NCBI GenBank assembly: GCA_963667535.2
Contig: CAXXDU010000002.1
Coordinates: 434,001 to 498,000 of the forward strand
Source: UBA5614 sp963667535
GTDB taxonomy: Bacteria; Cloacimonadota; Cloacimonadia; Cloacimonadales; Cloacimonadaceae
DNA: 64,000 bases
Direction of reading: 5' to 3'
Shown: positions 1-9,008 of the stretch, piece by piece
Layout: each line of letters begins with the position of its first letter
Position numbering within the stretch: the stretch's first letter is position 1
Notes under the pieces: model-generated
The model's input: only the letters and a program-made list of their open reading frames with translations
Databases searched by the model: none
Told to the model about the DNA's origin: nothing
Translations under genes and position numbers: made by a program

Positions 1-1137
1 AACAATTCGGAAGAGCAAATTGTCGATTATATATTTAGTAAAAGTTTGGTAATGCCATTAGAGATGTATCCTGATGATAAGACTATGACGTATAATAATG
101 TGACTGTAAACGAACCCAAAGATTACTATGGTACAACTTACAATGTTGCCCGTAAACTTTTAAATATAACTATAAAATTCCCTTATAGGGGGAGTGACTT
201 TCTTTGGCATTGCCAACCCAATAGCTACAGTATGTGCAAGGTTTATGGGGGTATTGAAAAGCAATGGGATGGTGCTAATGCTGGTTATGTCGTAATAGAA
301 TTATCAATTCAAACACAAGAGGGGTCTGATAATCAGAAAGCAATTGAAAAAATGATAGCAGATAGAGTTGAACTCTATCATTCATTTATCAAGAACCAGA
401 ACATAATGATAGCTACTTATAATAAAGAGATTTATGACTCTATTGCTTGTTACGTTAAAGAACAAAAGAAAATACTCTTATTGAATAAATCGTTAGTTGA
501 AAATCTGAATATACCCTTATCAAGAAACAAAAACGCTCCAGAGTTCTTGAAGGTTCCGATGATTAGAGATACTGTTCCCAAGTTGGACAACAAACCATTT
601 CATCCGGAACATGAGATCAGTAATGATGATTATTTACATATATTGAAGATAATTAGACATGAAGGTCGCACTCATGAGCAAACTTCCAAAACCATGATAA
701 AGTTTAAAGAGGAAGAAATAAGGGATTTGTATCTTGCTCATCTTAATGGACATTATCCAGGAATTGCAACCGGAGAAACATTTAGGAAAGCTGGTAAAAC
801 TGATATCCGATTAGAGTTTGAAAATAGGTCTGCATTTGTAGGTGAGTGCAAAATATGGCATGGAGAAAAGCAACTACACGAGGCTATTGACCAACTGGCA
901 AGCTATACAACCTGGAGAGATTGTAAATGTGCTTTGATAATTTACAACAAGGAAAAAAAAGGCTTTACTGCTATAGAGAAAGAAATGCAGAACAGATTAA
1001 ATACCTATGAAAATATAGTAGGGAAAGCAGAAACCTTAGAACCCGGAGAATGGCGCATTAGAATTAAATCAAAAGAAGACGAATACAGACACATAATTAT
1101 TCATGTGTTCCTGTTTAACTTATACAATCCCGAATAG
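1..1137 (+). CDS. PD-(D/E)XK nuclease-like protein, 5'-truncated by window edge
   Basis: The frame is open from base 1. The first possible start inside it is a TTG at 46 with no ribosome binding site, so the gene very probably begins outside the window. The C-terminal third carries a restriction-endonuclease-fold signature: GKTDIRLEF (Asp codon at 802) followed by FVGECKIW (Glu 844, Lys 850), which is the D...ExK pattern of PD-(D/E)XK nucleases. A segment rich in Gln, Trp and Thr follows (AIDQLASYTTWRD), as in many such folds. The N-terminal two thirds show no domain I recognise. It is the first visible gene of an operon (9 bp to the next gene) that runs into type I hsdR, so a nuclease effector in phage defence is the most likely role. 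The fold call is fairly firm from the motif; the function is inferred from context. Confidence 0.72.
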   Translation, partial: NNSEEQIVDYIFSKSLVMPLEMYPDDKTMTYNNVTVNEPKDYYGTTYNVARKLLNITIKFPYRGSDFLWHCQPNSYSMCKVYGGIEKQWDGANAGYVVIELSIQTQEGSDNQKAIEKMIADRVELYHSFIKNQNIMIATYNKEIYDSIACYVKEQKKILLLNKSLVENLNIPLSRNKNAPEFLKVPMIRDTVPKLDNKPFHPEHEISNDDYLHILKIIRHEGRTHEQTSKTMIKFKEEEIRDLYLAHLNGHYPGIATGETFRKAGKTDIRLEFENRSAFVGECKIWHGEKQLHEAIDQLASYTTWRDCKCALIIYNKEKKGFTAIEKEMQNRLNTYENIVGKAETLEPGEWRIRIKSKEDEYRHIIIHVFLFNLYNPE

Positions 1138-1146
1138 GAGGATACT

Positions 1147-1602
1147 ATGAAAGCATTAGGAATAAATTTGTCACCCAAAGAAATCAGATATGCAATTGTT
1201 ACTAAAACAGATGGTCGCTTAGATTATGTAAATAAAGGAAGTGAAAACCGCATTGTGTTTCCAGCAAATACAACGGAAATAGAAGATAAATTGTGCTGGT
1301 TATATGATGAGATTAAACGAGTTCTTAGCTATCATAAAGATATAGACATTATTGGAATTAAAACCAGGGAATTTGTGGGCAGAGATTCATCAAACTTACG
1401 TGCACACCTACATTACGAAAGCATTACAATTTTAATTTTGGGGCAAATGAACATCCCATTCAAATCTTTTTTGTATAGAAATGCAAAAACTAATCGAAGC
1501 TCAGTAAAGGCTTTAATTGAAGAAAAAGTAGGGCAATCAGATAGCTATTGGAATGAGCAAATAGCTGGCGCTGTATTGGCAGCTATTTTGGCATTGGGGT
1601 AA
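1147..1602 (+). CDS. Small RNase H/RuvC-fold protein (DUF3010-like), defence-operon member
   Basis: A 151-residue protein. It opens with an ALGINLSPKEIRYAIV strand-turn-strand, resembling the first beta hairpin of RuvC and RNase H-like folds (usually GIDPG.. with an Asp), but with Asn at the acidic position. A second core strand, IIGIKTREF, ends in Glu, and the C-terminus ends in a helix, WNEQIAGAVLAAILAL, where RuvC-like proteins have a late acidic residue. Overall it resembles the small DUF3010 group; that assignment comes from pattern reading only. A strong AGGAGG lies just before the ATG. Spacing is 9 bp from the upstream nuclease-like gene and 3 bp to the kinase, so all three are surely co-transcribed. 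With the first acid replaced it may be an inactive or altered nuclease, perhaps a binding or sensor subunit. Confidence 0.6.
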   Translation: MKALGINLSPKEIRYAIVTKTDGRLDYVNKGSENRIVFPANTTEIEDKLCWLYDEIKRVLSYHKDIDIIGIKTREFVGRDSSNLRAHLHYESITILILGQMNIPFKSFLYRNAKTNRSSVKALIEEKVGQSDSYWNEQIAGAVLAAILALG

Positions 1603-1605
1603 AGG

Positions 1606-2700
1606 ATGTCATTACCAATTGCTCTTTACCCTTCTCAAAACATATATAAATATATCCTCATAAATAAGATTGGGCAAGGCGGTTTTGGAGAAGTTTGGCT
1701 GGCAAAGGATGCTGCTGTTGATAGAGATTATGCTATAAAAATCTTAGATACAAATAACGTTAGCATTGATGAAAGGTTGCAAGAAGCAAAGACTGGTAAT
1801 CATCTTGAACACCAGAATCTGATTAAAATACACAATGCTGATGTTGTCACTGTTGCAGATGTAAATCAAAATAACCATAATCTGGTGATAATCACAATGG
1901 ACTTCAAGGAAAAAGGCTCGTGCATAAAGTTACTTAATTCCATGGGCTTTATTCGAACAAATGCTGCTATAGGATTAATAACAGATATTTTAAGAGGTTT
2001 GGAATATCTCCATAATCAAGAGTTCTATCATAATGATATAAAGCCGGAAAACATCTTATTGGGAAATTCTGATGAAGGCATTCTTACTGATTATGGCATA
2101 ACAGTCAAAGCACCTAATCAATGCAAGGCTACGCCAAAAAGCTGTTATAAGTTGCATAAAGCCCCTGAGGTCATAAATAGTAACTTAATTAGCTCTCAGA
2201 CAGATATTTTCCAAGTTGGGCTTACCTTGTTTAGACTACTCAATGGTAATGGTATATTGCATGAGAAAAGAACAGCAATGGGAGAAAGTGATTATAACAC
2301 TGCAATTCTTAAAGGCAGTTTAATAAAAGATAGCGATTTCTTACCTTTAATACCTCACAAGTTGATAACAATTGTAAAAAAGGCTATTAATCCAGACCCG
2401 GAGCATCGTTATAAAACTCCTCTGGAAATGAGACGTGTACTGGAAAAAATTAGTTATCCTGGTTTTTGGACATGTAATGAACATGGCCATTTCATAGGTG
2501 ACTATGGGAAAAATACCTACAATTTCGTTATAGAGAATACAGGTAGTAATCTGTATAATTTTACAGGCATGAAGACAAATAAGTCATCCTCCCGACAAAC
2601 TAGTGTTACAAAATATACGAAAAAGAATATGAATACAGCAGAATTGAAGCAGATTCAAAAAGAATTTATGCAAAGCGTACTACTAGGTAGTATTAGATAA
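1606..2700 (+). CDS. Eukaryotic-like serine/threonine protein kinase (defence operon)
   Basis: A 364-residue Hanks-type kinase with no membrane segment, so probably cytosolic. Visible motifs are the glycine loop GQGGFGEV (residues 23-30), ATP-binding Lys in YAIK (K45), catalytic loop HNDIKPEN (142-149, with HND in place of HRD), metal-binding DYG (162-164, in place of DFG) and APE (186-188). All residues needed for phosphotransfer are present; the HND form makes it a non-RD kinase, which often need no activation-loop phosphorylation. Residues from about 285 form a tail of unknown fold with a WTCNEHGHF segment and a Ser/Thr/Lys-rich stretch. It starts 3 bp after the RNase H-fold gene and ends 14 bp before hsdR. 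Kinases occur in several phage-defence systems (for example Stk2 and BREX PglW); here the target is unknown. Confidence 0.88.
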   Translation: MSLPIALYPSQNIYKYILINKIGQGGFGEVWLAKDAAVDRDYAIKILDTNNVSIDERLQEAKTGNHLEHQNLIKIHNADVVTVADVNQNNHNLVIITMDFKEKGSCIKLLNSMGFIRTNAAIGLITDILRGLEYLHNQEFYHNDIKPENILLGNSDEGILTDYGITVKAPNQCKATPKSCYKLHKAPEVINSNLISSQTDIFQVGLTLFRLLNGNGILHEKRTAMGESDYNTAILKGSLIKDSDFLPLIPHKLITIVKKAINPDPEHRYKTPLEMRRVLEKISYPGFWTCNEHGHFIGDYGKNTYNFVIENTGSNLYNFTGMKTNKSSSRQTSVTKYTKKNMNTAELKQIQKEFMQSVLLGSIR

Positions 2701-2714
2701 GCAAAGGAATTTTA

Positions 2715-5700
2715 ATGTCACATATCAGATTTGACGAGGATTGCATCTCCAAGATACCGGCGATTGTATTTCTACAAAAGCTGGGTTGGGAATATCTGTC
2801 ACCGGATCAGGCTTTGTTGCTGAGAGGTAATAAAACTTCTAATGTGCTCTTGGAAGAGGTATTGGTCAAATGGCTCAAGGAAAATAACCAAATCAGTTTT
2901 AAGGGGATGCAGATAGCTTTTTCCGACAGCAATATCATGACAGCGGTCAATGCCCTCAAAGATATTACATACGAAGGGTTGGTGCGGACAAATGAGAAGA
3001 TATATGACTTGCTATCTTTGGGAAAAAGTCTGCCTCAGATTGTAGAGGGAGACCTCAAAAGCTTTACATTGAAGTATATTAATTGGGAAAGACCAGAGCA
3101 GAATATCTACCAGGTGACAGAGGAATTCAGTGTGGAACGAGCAGGGCGATATGATACACGCAGACCTGATTTAGTACTGTTTGTGAATGGCATTCCCTTA
3201 GTGGTAATAGAATGTAAATCTCCTCATATAAAGGACCCAATTGAGGAAGCTATCAGTCAGAATATCCGTAATCAAAAGGAAGATGAGATTCCCAAGCTGT
3301 TTCATTATAGCCAGATGCTGCTGTCTCTTTCCAAAAATGAAGCCAGGTTTGCCACATGCGGCACTTCTGCTAAGTTCTGGGCTATCTGGCGTGAGAATAA
3401 TGAAGATGCAACTCTAAATACTAAGCAAAAGCTGATTGCTGATGAAGTCAAACAAGAACTGCTCAAAACCTATAACAATGATACTCAGATAAAAGAATTG
3501 ATTGATGCTTCTTCTGAGCAATTGATAACGGAACAGGATAAAACTTTATATGCTCTTTGCCGTCCAGTCAGACTAATGGAGCTGTGTTATAAATACATTC
3601 TGTATGATGCCGGAGAAAAGAAGATAGCACGGTATCAGCAGTACTTTTGCATACAAACCATCTTGAAACGTATCAGGAATATTGAGAGTACCGGGAAACG
3701 TCAGGGTGGAGTTGTCTGGCATACGCAAGGCAGCGGAAAGTCACTTACTATGGTTATGCTGGCAAAGAGCCTGGCATTGAGTCCTGATATTCCGAATTAT
3801 AGAATAATCCTTGTTACAGACAGGGTTGATCTGGATGACCAGCTATACAAGACCTTTTATGCCTGTGGTAAAGAACCTGTGCAAGCTGCAACTGGTAAAG
3901 ATTTGGCAGGATTAATCCAGGCTAATAAAGCCTGTATTGTTACCACTGTTATCAACAAATTTGAATCTGCTCTTAATAATGACAGTATAAAAAACGACTC
4001 TCCAGACATATTTGTTCTGGTGGATGAAGGTCATCGTGCTCAATATGGAAGATTACATGCTAAGATGAAAAAGGTATTACCCAATGCCTGCTATCTTGGC
4101 TTTACCGGAACTCCTGTGATGAAGAGTGAAAAGAATACGCTAGTAAAGTTTGGTGGCTTGATTGATAGCTACAATATCCGTCAGGCTGTGGATGACAAGG
4201 CAGTTGTTCCGCTGCTTTATGAAGGCAGACATGTCAACCAGGATGTGGATAAAAAAGGCATAGACCAGTGGTTTGAGCAAGTAACGGAAAAGCTGACTAA
4301 AGAGCAAAAGGCAGACTTGAAACAGAAGTTCTCTACCTCTGACCAGCTCAATAAAACTGATGAAAAGGTAAAAGCCATTGCCTGGGATATTGGCATACAC
4401 TATACAACCTATTGGCAGGGAACCAGATTTAAAGGACAATTAGTTACACAGGACAAGCTCACAGCTCTCAAGTATAAGAAATATTTAGATGAATTCGGCA
4501 AGGTAAGCTCAGACGTATTAATCTCAGGACCGGATGACAGAAAAGACCATAAGGCTGTAGATGAATTTAAAATTGCAGAAGTTCAGCACTTCTGGAAAGC
4601 TATGATGCAGAGATTTGGTAACGAGAAAGAATATAACAAGCAGCTTATCAATGCCTTTAAGAACTCAGAAACACCGGAAATTATTATTGTAGTGGATAAG
4701 CTTTTAACCGGATTTGATGCTCCCAGAAATACAGTGCTGTATCTAACTAAGAACATAGCAAACCATAATCTCCTGCAGGCGATAGCCAGAGTAAACCGCT
4801 TATGTGATGATAAGGATTTTGGTTATATCCTGGATTATTATGGTGTTTTGGAAGGTTTGAATAATGCTCTGGAGCTTTATTCCAAGTTGCCTGACTTTGA
4901 TGAATCAGATATTGAAGGGCTTCTGACGGATATAAAAGCCGAAACAGCAAAACTGCCTGAAAAACATACTAACCTGTGGGATACATTCAAAACTATCAAG
5001 AATCAGGATGATGAAGAGGAATATGAACAGCTTTTGGGCGATAAACCACTGAGAGAAAAGTTTTATGAAAGGCTGTCTAATTATAGCAGGACATTGATGA
5101 TTGCCTTGTCGAGTGAGGATTTTTATATAAACACACCACCTCAAAAAGTGAGCCAGTATCAGAAGGATTACAATTTCTTCCAAAAGCTCAAAGCATCAGT
5201 TGAGCAGAGATATGCAGAGAAAGTAAAATTCAGCGAATATGAGAGCAAGATTCAGGAATTGCTCAATACTTACGTAAAAGCAAGTCCTGCTATTCCTATA
5301 ACAAATCTGGTGAATATCTTTGATACAGATGCTTTTAAAGAAGAAGTGGAAAACCTAAAGTCGGATGCGGCTAAAGCTGATACCATAGCGCATAGGACTC
5401 AATTGGAAATACAGGCAAGAATGGCAGATGATCCGGTCTTTTATAAGAAGTTTTCAGAGCTATTGACAGAGGCAATCAAGGCTTTCAGAGAAGGAAGAAT
5501 CAAAGCTTTGGAATATTTAAAGCTGGTTTCTGAAATAATGCAGAAAGTATTACACAGGACAGGTGATGATATTCCGGCTGCTTTGGTTGATAAAGATGTT
5601 GCCAAAGCGTATTATGGAATCATCCAAAGCATTGTAGAAAAGAAAATCGAGATGGATAATAAAGATAATATCATAGCAGATTTGGCTTTGGAAATAGATA

Positions 5701-5885
5701 GAATAATTGATGCTGACAGGATTGTGGATTGGGTTAGCAATATTGATATTCAGAACAAAATGAAGATAGACATTGAAGATTGCATCTATGAATACATGCA
5801 GGATTATAATTTCAAGCTGGAGTTTGAAGATATTGATGATATTCTGGAAAAGTGCATTGAAATAGCTCAGCATAGAAAACCATGA
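2715..5885 (+). CDS. hsdR: Type I restriction endonuclease, R (motor/nuclease) subunit
   Basis: A 1,056-residue protein of the size usual for HsdR. The N-terminal nuclease domain shows RRPDLVLF followed by VVIECKSP (about residues 149-168), the PD-(D/E)XK site. The SF2 translocase motor follows, with Walker A TQGSGKS (about 336-342), Walker B-like DEGHR (about 436-440), TGTP, and motif VI-like QAIARVNR. The C-terminal part is helical, as expected for the region that docks on the methyltransferase core. It would cleave unmodified foreign DNA after ATP-driven translocation when bound to HsdM2S. Neither hsdM nor hsdS is in view; they may lie upstream of base 1. The ATG is preceded by AAGGA. The stop overlaps the next gene by 4 bp. 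Confidence 0.96.
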   Translation: MSHIRFDEDCISKIPAIVFLQKLGWEYLSPDQALLLRGNKTSNVLLEEVLVKWLKENNQISFKGMQIAFSDSNIMTAVNALKDITYEGLVRTNEKIYDLLSLGKSLPQIVEGDLKSFTLKYINWERPEQNIYQVTEEFSVERAGRYDTRRPDLVLFVNGIPLVVIECKSPHIKDPIEEAISQNIRNQKEDEIPKLFHYSQMLLSLSKNEARFATCGTSAKFWAIWRENNEDATLNTKQKLIADEVKQELLKTYNNDTQIKELIDASSEQLITEQDKTLYALCRPVRLMELCYKYILYDAGEKKIARYQQYFCIQTILKRIRNIESTGKRQGGVVWHTQGSGKSLTMVMLAKSLALSPDIPNYRIILVTDRVDLDDQLYKTFYACGKEPVQAATGKDLAGLIQANKACIVTTVINKFESALNNDSIKNDSPDIFVLVDEGHRAQYGRLHAKMKKVLPNACYLGFTGTPVMKSEKNTLVKFGGLIDSYNIRQAVDDKAVVPLLYEGRHVNQDVDKKGIDQWFEQVTEKLTKEQKADLKQKFSTSDQLNKTDEKVKAIAWDIGIHYTTYWQGTRFKGQLVTQDKLTALKYKKYLDEFGKVSSDVLISGPDDRKDHKAVDEFKIAEVQHFWKAMMQRFGNEKEYNKQLINAFKNSETPEIIIVVDKLLTGFDAPRNTVLYLTKNIANHNLLQAIARVNRLCDDKDFGYILDYYGVLEGLNNALELYSKLPDFDESDIEGLLTDIKAETAKLPEKHTNLWDTFKTIKNQDDEEEYEQLLGDKPLREKFYERLSNYSRTLMIALSSEDFYINTPPQKVSQYQKDYNFFQKLKASVEQRYAEKVKFSEYESKIQELLNTYVKASPAIPITNLVNIFDTDAFKEEVENLKSDAAKADTIAHRTQLEIQARMADDPVFYKKFSELLTEAIKAFREGRIKALEYLKLVSEIMQKVLHRTGDDIPAALVDKDVAKAYYGIIQSIVEKKIEMDNKDNIIADLALEIDRIIDADRIVDWVSNIDIQNKMKIDIEDCIYEYMQDYNFKLEFEDIDDILEKCIEIAQHRKP

Positions 5886-6592
5886 AAACAAATCACACCT
5901 GGCAAATGGACGGAAAAGCAATCACGGTTCAGATAGTGTTATCTGACAGAAAGACATCATCAATAGCAGTCAAACCGGATATGACCATTGAGTTCAGAGG
6001 GAATGTAAGTACAAAATGGGAAGATATTGTATATGTTTTAGACAAAAAGTCAGCTCTAATCAGAAAGAAAATCAGCTTCTTTGAACAGTTTCATCCGCAA
6101 CCTGTTGAGCATAAATATGAGAGTGGAGAGACCTTTTACTACTTAGGCAGGCAATACAGGCTAAAGGTAGTGGAGTCTGAATGTAATAAGGTCAGATTAA
6201 TCGGGAAGTGGTTTATAGCAGAAGTTAGAGACATAACAGATAAGCAAAAGATAAAGAATTTATTGGACAAATGGTTCAGAGAAAAAGCTGTAAAACGTAT
6301 CTCAGATAGATATCTTGAAAATCAGGATTTGTTTAAAAACAGGATAAAAAGCTTTCCTGACATAGCTTTCAGAAAAATGAAGAAAAGATGGGGAAGCTGC
6401 TCTCAAAACAGAATTCTATTTAACACAGAGCTGATAAAAACACCTATGATCTGCATAGATTACATTGTTGTACATGAGCTTTGCCATTTGCTATATCATA
6501 AACATAATAAAGCCTTCTACAGCAGGCTTTCAAGACTAATGCCGGATTGGAAGAAGAGAAAAGACAGATTGGAGCATTCGAATATTTCTTGA
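5882..6592 (+). CDS. YgjP-type (DUF45) zinc metallopeptidase associated with type I RM
   Basis: A 236-residue protein with the DUF45/YgjP signature: WGSCSQNR, then the zincin motif VVHELCHLLYHKHNKAFY, in which the two His and the Glu of HELCH and a later His would hold zinc. Short metallopeptidases of this family are often the gene right after hsdR, but their role in restriction is not settled; subunit turnover or host protection are proposals. Start and stop of the two genes share ATGA (5882-5885), so translation is coupled to hsdR. It appears to be the last gene of the operon, since the next gene is convergent and ends 45 bp away. Confidence 0.88.
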   Translation: MKTNHTWQMDGKAITVQIVLSDRKTSSIAVKPDMTIEFRGNVSTKWEDIVYVLDKKSALIRKKISFFEQFHPQPVEHKYESGETFYYLGRQYRLKVVESECNKVRLIGKWFIAEVRDITDKQKIKNLLDKWFREKAVKRISDRYLENQDLFKNRIKSFPDIAFRKMKKRWGSCSQNRILFNTELIKTPMICIDYIVVHELCHLLYHKHNKAFYSRLSRLMPDWKKRKDRLEHSNIS

Positions 6593-6636
6593 AGGTTTTT
6601 CTTTTACCGAACCGGAAGTTTTAATCTGTGTTGTAT

Positions 6637-7470
6637 TCAGGATATTTTGATTTCTCTGGCTACTAATGACGCAATGCCTACCAATTCAAAACCGAATTTC
6701 TCATACAATGCTATTCCTGCTTTGTTCTCAGAATATACTTGCAGCCGAACTTCTTTACCAAGGCGTTGATTTAAGAATAAACACATCAGATGGGCTCCGA
6801 TTTTTCTTCCTCTGAAAGCAGGTTCCGAGCAGATAGAATATAGATATGAGTAATTGTCATGATGTATTGCGAGCAGATTTCCAACTAATTGGTTTTGATA
6901 CCAACAGGAGATACAAATTTTAGGTGACAGCTCTTCCATAAAGTTATCAATGAGCACATCCCATGAGGGACCGACATACTCCTTTTCATCAACAAAACAA
7001 TGGTTATAAAGGCTTTTAAGCTCAGTAACATGTGGTATAACTTCTGTCCAATTAAACTCGTTTTCTATGCGTTCAAGTTCTATGTCTGTGGCAGATTTAC
7101 TGAAGCTCAGCATCATATTCTCAATTTCCAGATAGTCCCTGAATGTGTCTAATGCATTGGGAGTTTGATTTCTAATAAAGAAAACGAGATATGAATATTC
7201 ATAACCCTTTAGGATAGTTTTAATGGAGGTAAACAGATAACGACAATCGGTATGGGTAAGAACAGTTGTAAGATAAATCGGGATATACATAGTATGTTTG
7301 AATTGTTTTAAGTTTATAAAGCCGATGGTTTGGTCAGTATTTTTTATCAGGAATACGGTCTTAAGGTTATTAAACAGTTTTAATACATTTTCTTTATCAT
7401 GGCTGAAATATGTTGAGGTTAAATGTTCCCAATCCATTAAGGGAATGCTGTTAAGATGCACAAGTTCCAT
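6637..7470 (-). CDS. GNAT-family N-acetyltransferase
   Basis: A 277-residue protein whose C-terminal half has the acetyl-CoA-binding GNAT core: LYSICSEPAFRGRKIGAHL (motif A, R-x-x-x-I-G-x-x-L) and a final QVYSENKAGIALYEKFGFELV block (motif B). The N-terminal half is likely a second, degenerate GNAT fold (IGFINLKQF hairpin), an arrangement seen in many double-GNAT proteins. The substrate is not evident. A strong GGGAGG sits 6 bp before the ATG and decides the start. The gene is convergent with the restriction operon and lies just downstream of a lipoprotein gene on the same strand. Confidence 0.85.
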   Translation of the reverse strand: MELVHLNSIPLMDWEHLTSTYFSHDKENVLKLFNNLKTVFLIKNTDQTIGFINLKQFKHTMYIPIYLTTVLTHTDCRYLFTSIKTILKGYEYSYLVFFIRNQTPNALDTFRDYLEIENMMLSFSKSATDIELERIENEFNWTEVIPHVTELKSLYNHCFVDEKEYVGPSWDVLIDNFMEELSPKICISCWYQNQLVGNLLAIHHDNYSYLYSICSEPAFRGRKIGAHLMCLFLNQRLGKEVRLQVYSENKAGIALYEKFGFELVGIASLVAREIKIS

Positions 7471-7496
7471 AGAGCCTCCCGGATTCCAAATGGAGC

Positions 7497-7525
7497 ATTA
7501 TAATTTGCAGTGTCTGATTATTTCA
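7497..7525 (-). promoter_or_regulatory. Possible promoter for the GNAT gene
   Basis: The 72-bp gap upstream of the acetyltransferase holds, on the minus strand, a perfect TATAAT (7502-7497) and, 17 bp before it, TGAAAT (7525-7520) as a poor -35. The gene could also be read from the upstream lipoprotein operon. Confidence 0.35.
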
Positions 7526-7542
7526 GTCTATTGCCAGTTTGT

Positions 7543-8517
7543 CTACTTATCTTTTTTTCCTATCTCGACAGTGCCCTGGAAAGTGAAGGGTTTATTGATA
7601 GTAGTGCCAAAGCCTTCTGCCATCAGGGTACCGTTTACTTTATAGTCCATATCCTTTTTAATCAAGGCTTTGGAAGCCAGGATAAAGGAATTGAAGTTAT
7701 TCAGTTCAAAGATAAGTTCGCCTTCATGGTTGAATACATTTTCATCAAACATAATAGGTTTGGCGAGTTTTCCTTTGCCGGCATACTTATTATCAATCCA
7801 GATTTCAGCGGGGAAGTCCCTGAAGGTAAAGCTAACGCCATAGGGATTGAGCAGCATAAATTTAACTGTCAGTTCTGTTTCTTTCAAGCCTATATCTGTG
7901 ATGGAAGTTTTCATTACCTTAAAGATATCGGGTTTAGATGGGGAAGAGGTGGTTTTTATAAGTTTGGGGTCTTTCACTACCAGTTTGCGGTTTTTACCTT
8001 TGGTTTTCAATTCGTCGGTGCGAATAGTGGGGATAGTAATATTGGAGGGAATCGTGGGAAGAAGCTCTTCCAGAATCTTAGTGAAATTCACTTCCTGAGG
8101 TTGCTCAATGGTAACTTTCTTGGTTACGCCAAAGACTTTTGCCACTATCACAGGGCGGACAATAAATTCCACTTTCTGTGAGGTATGGCTGACCAGACTG
8201 GCAACTTTGCGTGTATCTGCGCTGATTTCCAAATAAACGGTATCTGCTGCGTGTTTCTCTATCCTCAGCGGTTGAGTCATGACGATTTTACCAATACGGT
8301 CACGTGTCTTATCCATTACTTCCACATCCAGGGATTTGACAGTAATGCTAAACCAATTTGGATTGCTGATGACAATGGATAGATTGAGGGTTGAATGGTC
8401 AGGTGTCAGGTCTTTGAGTTGTACATCGCGGACATGTTCAAATTTGGGAGCCTGGAAGAGGGAACAGGCGCTGAGCATCAGAGTGAGTATCAATAAAACG
8501 GGGATAAGGCGCATCAT
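7543..8517 (-). CDS. Lipoprotein with two LEA14/WHy-like domains
   Basis: A 324-residue predicted lipoprotein. The signal peptide MMRLIPVLLILTLMLSAC ends in a clear lipobox, LSAC, with Cys 18. Two copies of a water-stress/hypersensitive (WHy, LEA_2) beta-sandwich follow, each with the pattern 'NLSIVISNPNWFSITVKSLD' (about residues 48-67) or 'VKFMLLNPYGVSFTFRDF' (about 218-235): hydrophobic strand, N-P, hydrophobic strand. Bacterial LEA14-type lipoproteins are common in the periplasm; their ligands are unknown. A GGAGAG lies before the first ATG of the MM pair. It is followed by the GNAT gene and preceded at 53 bp by a small membrane protein, probably one operon. Confidence 0.85.
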   Translation of the reverse strand: MMRLIPVLLILTLMLSACSLFQAPKFEHVRDVQLKDLTPDHSTLNLSIVISNPNWFSITVKSLDVEVMDKTRDRIGKIVMTQPLRIEKHAADTVYLEISADTRKVASLVSHTSQKVEFIVRPVIVAKVFGVTKKVTIEQPQEVNFTKILEELLPTIPSNITIPTIRTDELKTKGKNRKLVVKDPKLIKTTSSPSKPDIFKVMKTSITDIGLKETELTVKFMLLNPYGVSFTFRDFPAEIWIDNKYAGKGKLAKPIMFDENVFNHEGELIFELNNFNSFILASKALIKKDMDYKVNGTLMAEGFGTTINKPFTFQGTVEIGKKDK

Positions 8518-8570
8518 AGAATCTCTCCTGGAATAGTGTATTTAAGAAACAGACGGAATAATGAGCTGGT

Positions 8571-8885
8571 TTACCACAATCCGGTTTGGTTGAATCCGGA
8601 CATGAGACGGGTAAACGTGCCGATAAAAGCACCTACAAAAAACATAGTCATGACAAGTTGAATGCCAATGATGACAAGAGTGGCCTTTGCCCAGTTAACT
8701 TTATTGGGATTGGTATTTTGCTCCGTAACCCAGACAATCAGCATAATGAAATTAAGAACCGGGATAATCATAATAATCAGAGCTCCCAGCCATTCGCCAA
8801 AACTCATCACGGGTGCAATCTCACCCTGGTAGGCTTGTTCAGTTGATGCCGGTATCTCTTCGGAATTAATCTCTGAATTGGTCAT
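8571..8885 (-). CDS. Small two-helix membrane protein of unknown function
   Basis: A 104-residue protein with an acidic N-terminal tail (about 30 residues) and two clear membrane segments, LGALIIMIIPVLNFIMLIVWV and ATLVIIGIQLVMTMFFVGAFIG, separated by a short polar loop (TEQNTNPNKVNWAK). Both the first helix with its Pro-Asn kink and the NPNK loop recall small bacterial membrane proteins of unknown function. GAGGTAAC precedes the ATG. It is probably first in a three-gene minus-strand operon and divergent from the response regulator at 9065. Confidence 0.7.
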   Translation of the reverse strand: MTNSEINSEEIPASTEQAYQGEIAPVMSFGEWLGALIIMIIPVLNFIMLIVWVTEQNTNPNKVNWAKATLVIIGIQLVMTMFFVGAFIGTFTRLMSGFNQTGLW

Positions 8886-9008
8886 AAGTGTTACCTCACT
8901 TCAATCTTCAATGTCATATAGTCTAAGTAAAACAGATATTTTAACAACATATAGTTGCATAAACTTCAGTAATTTATTACCTGATGTTTGTCAAGATGGA
9001 AATATTGC

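Noticed and set aside
7510..8181. 223-codon plus-strand ORF
   Set aside because: It lies antisense to the LEA14-like lipoprotein gene, which has a lipobox, ribosome binding site and domain repeats; the plus frame has no known motif.
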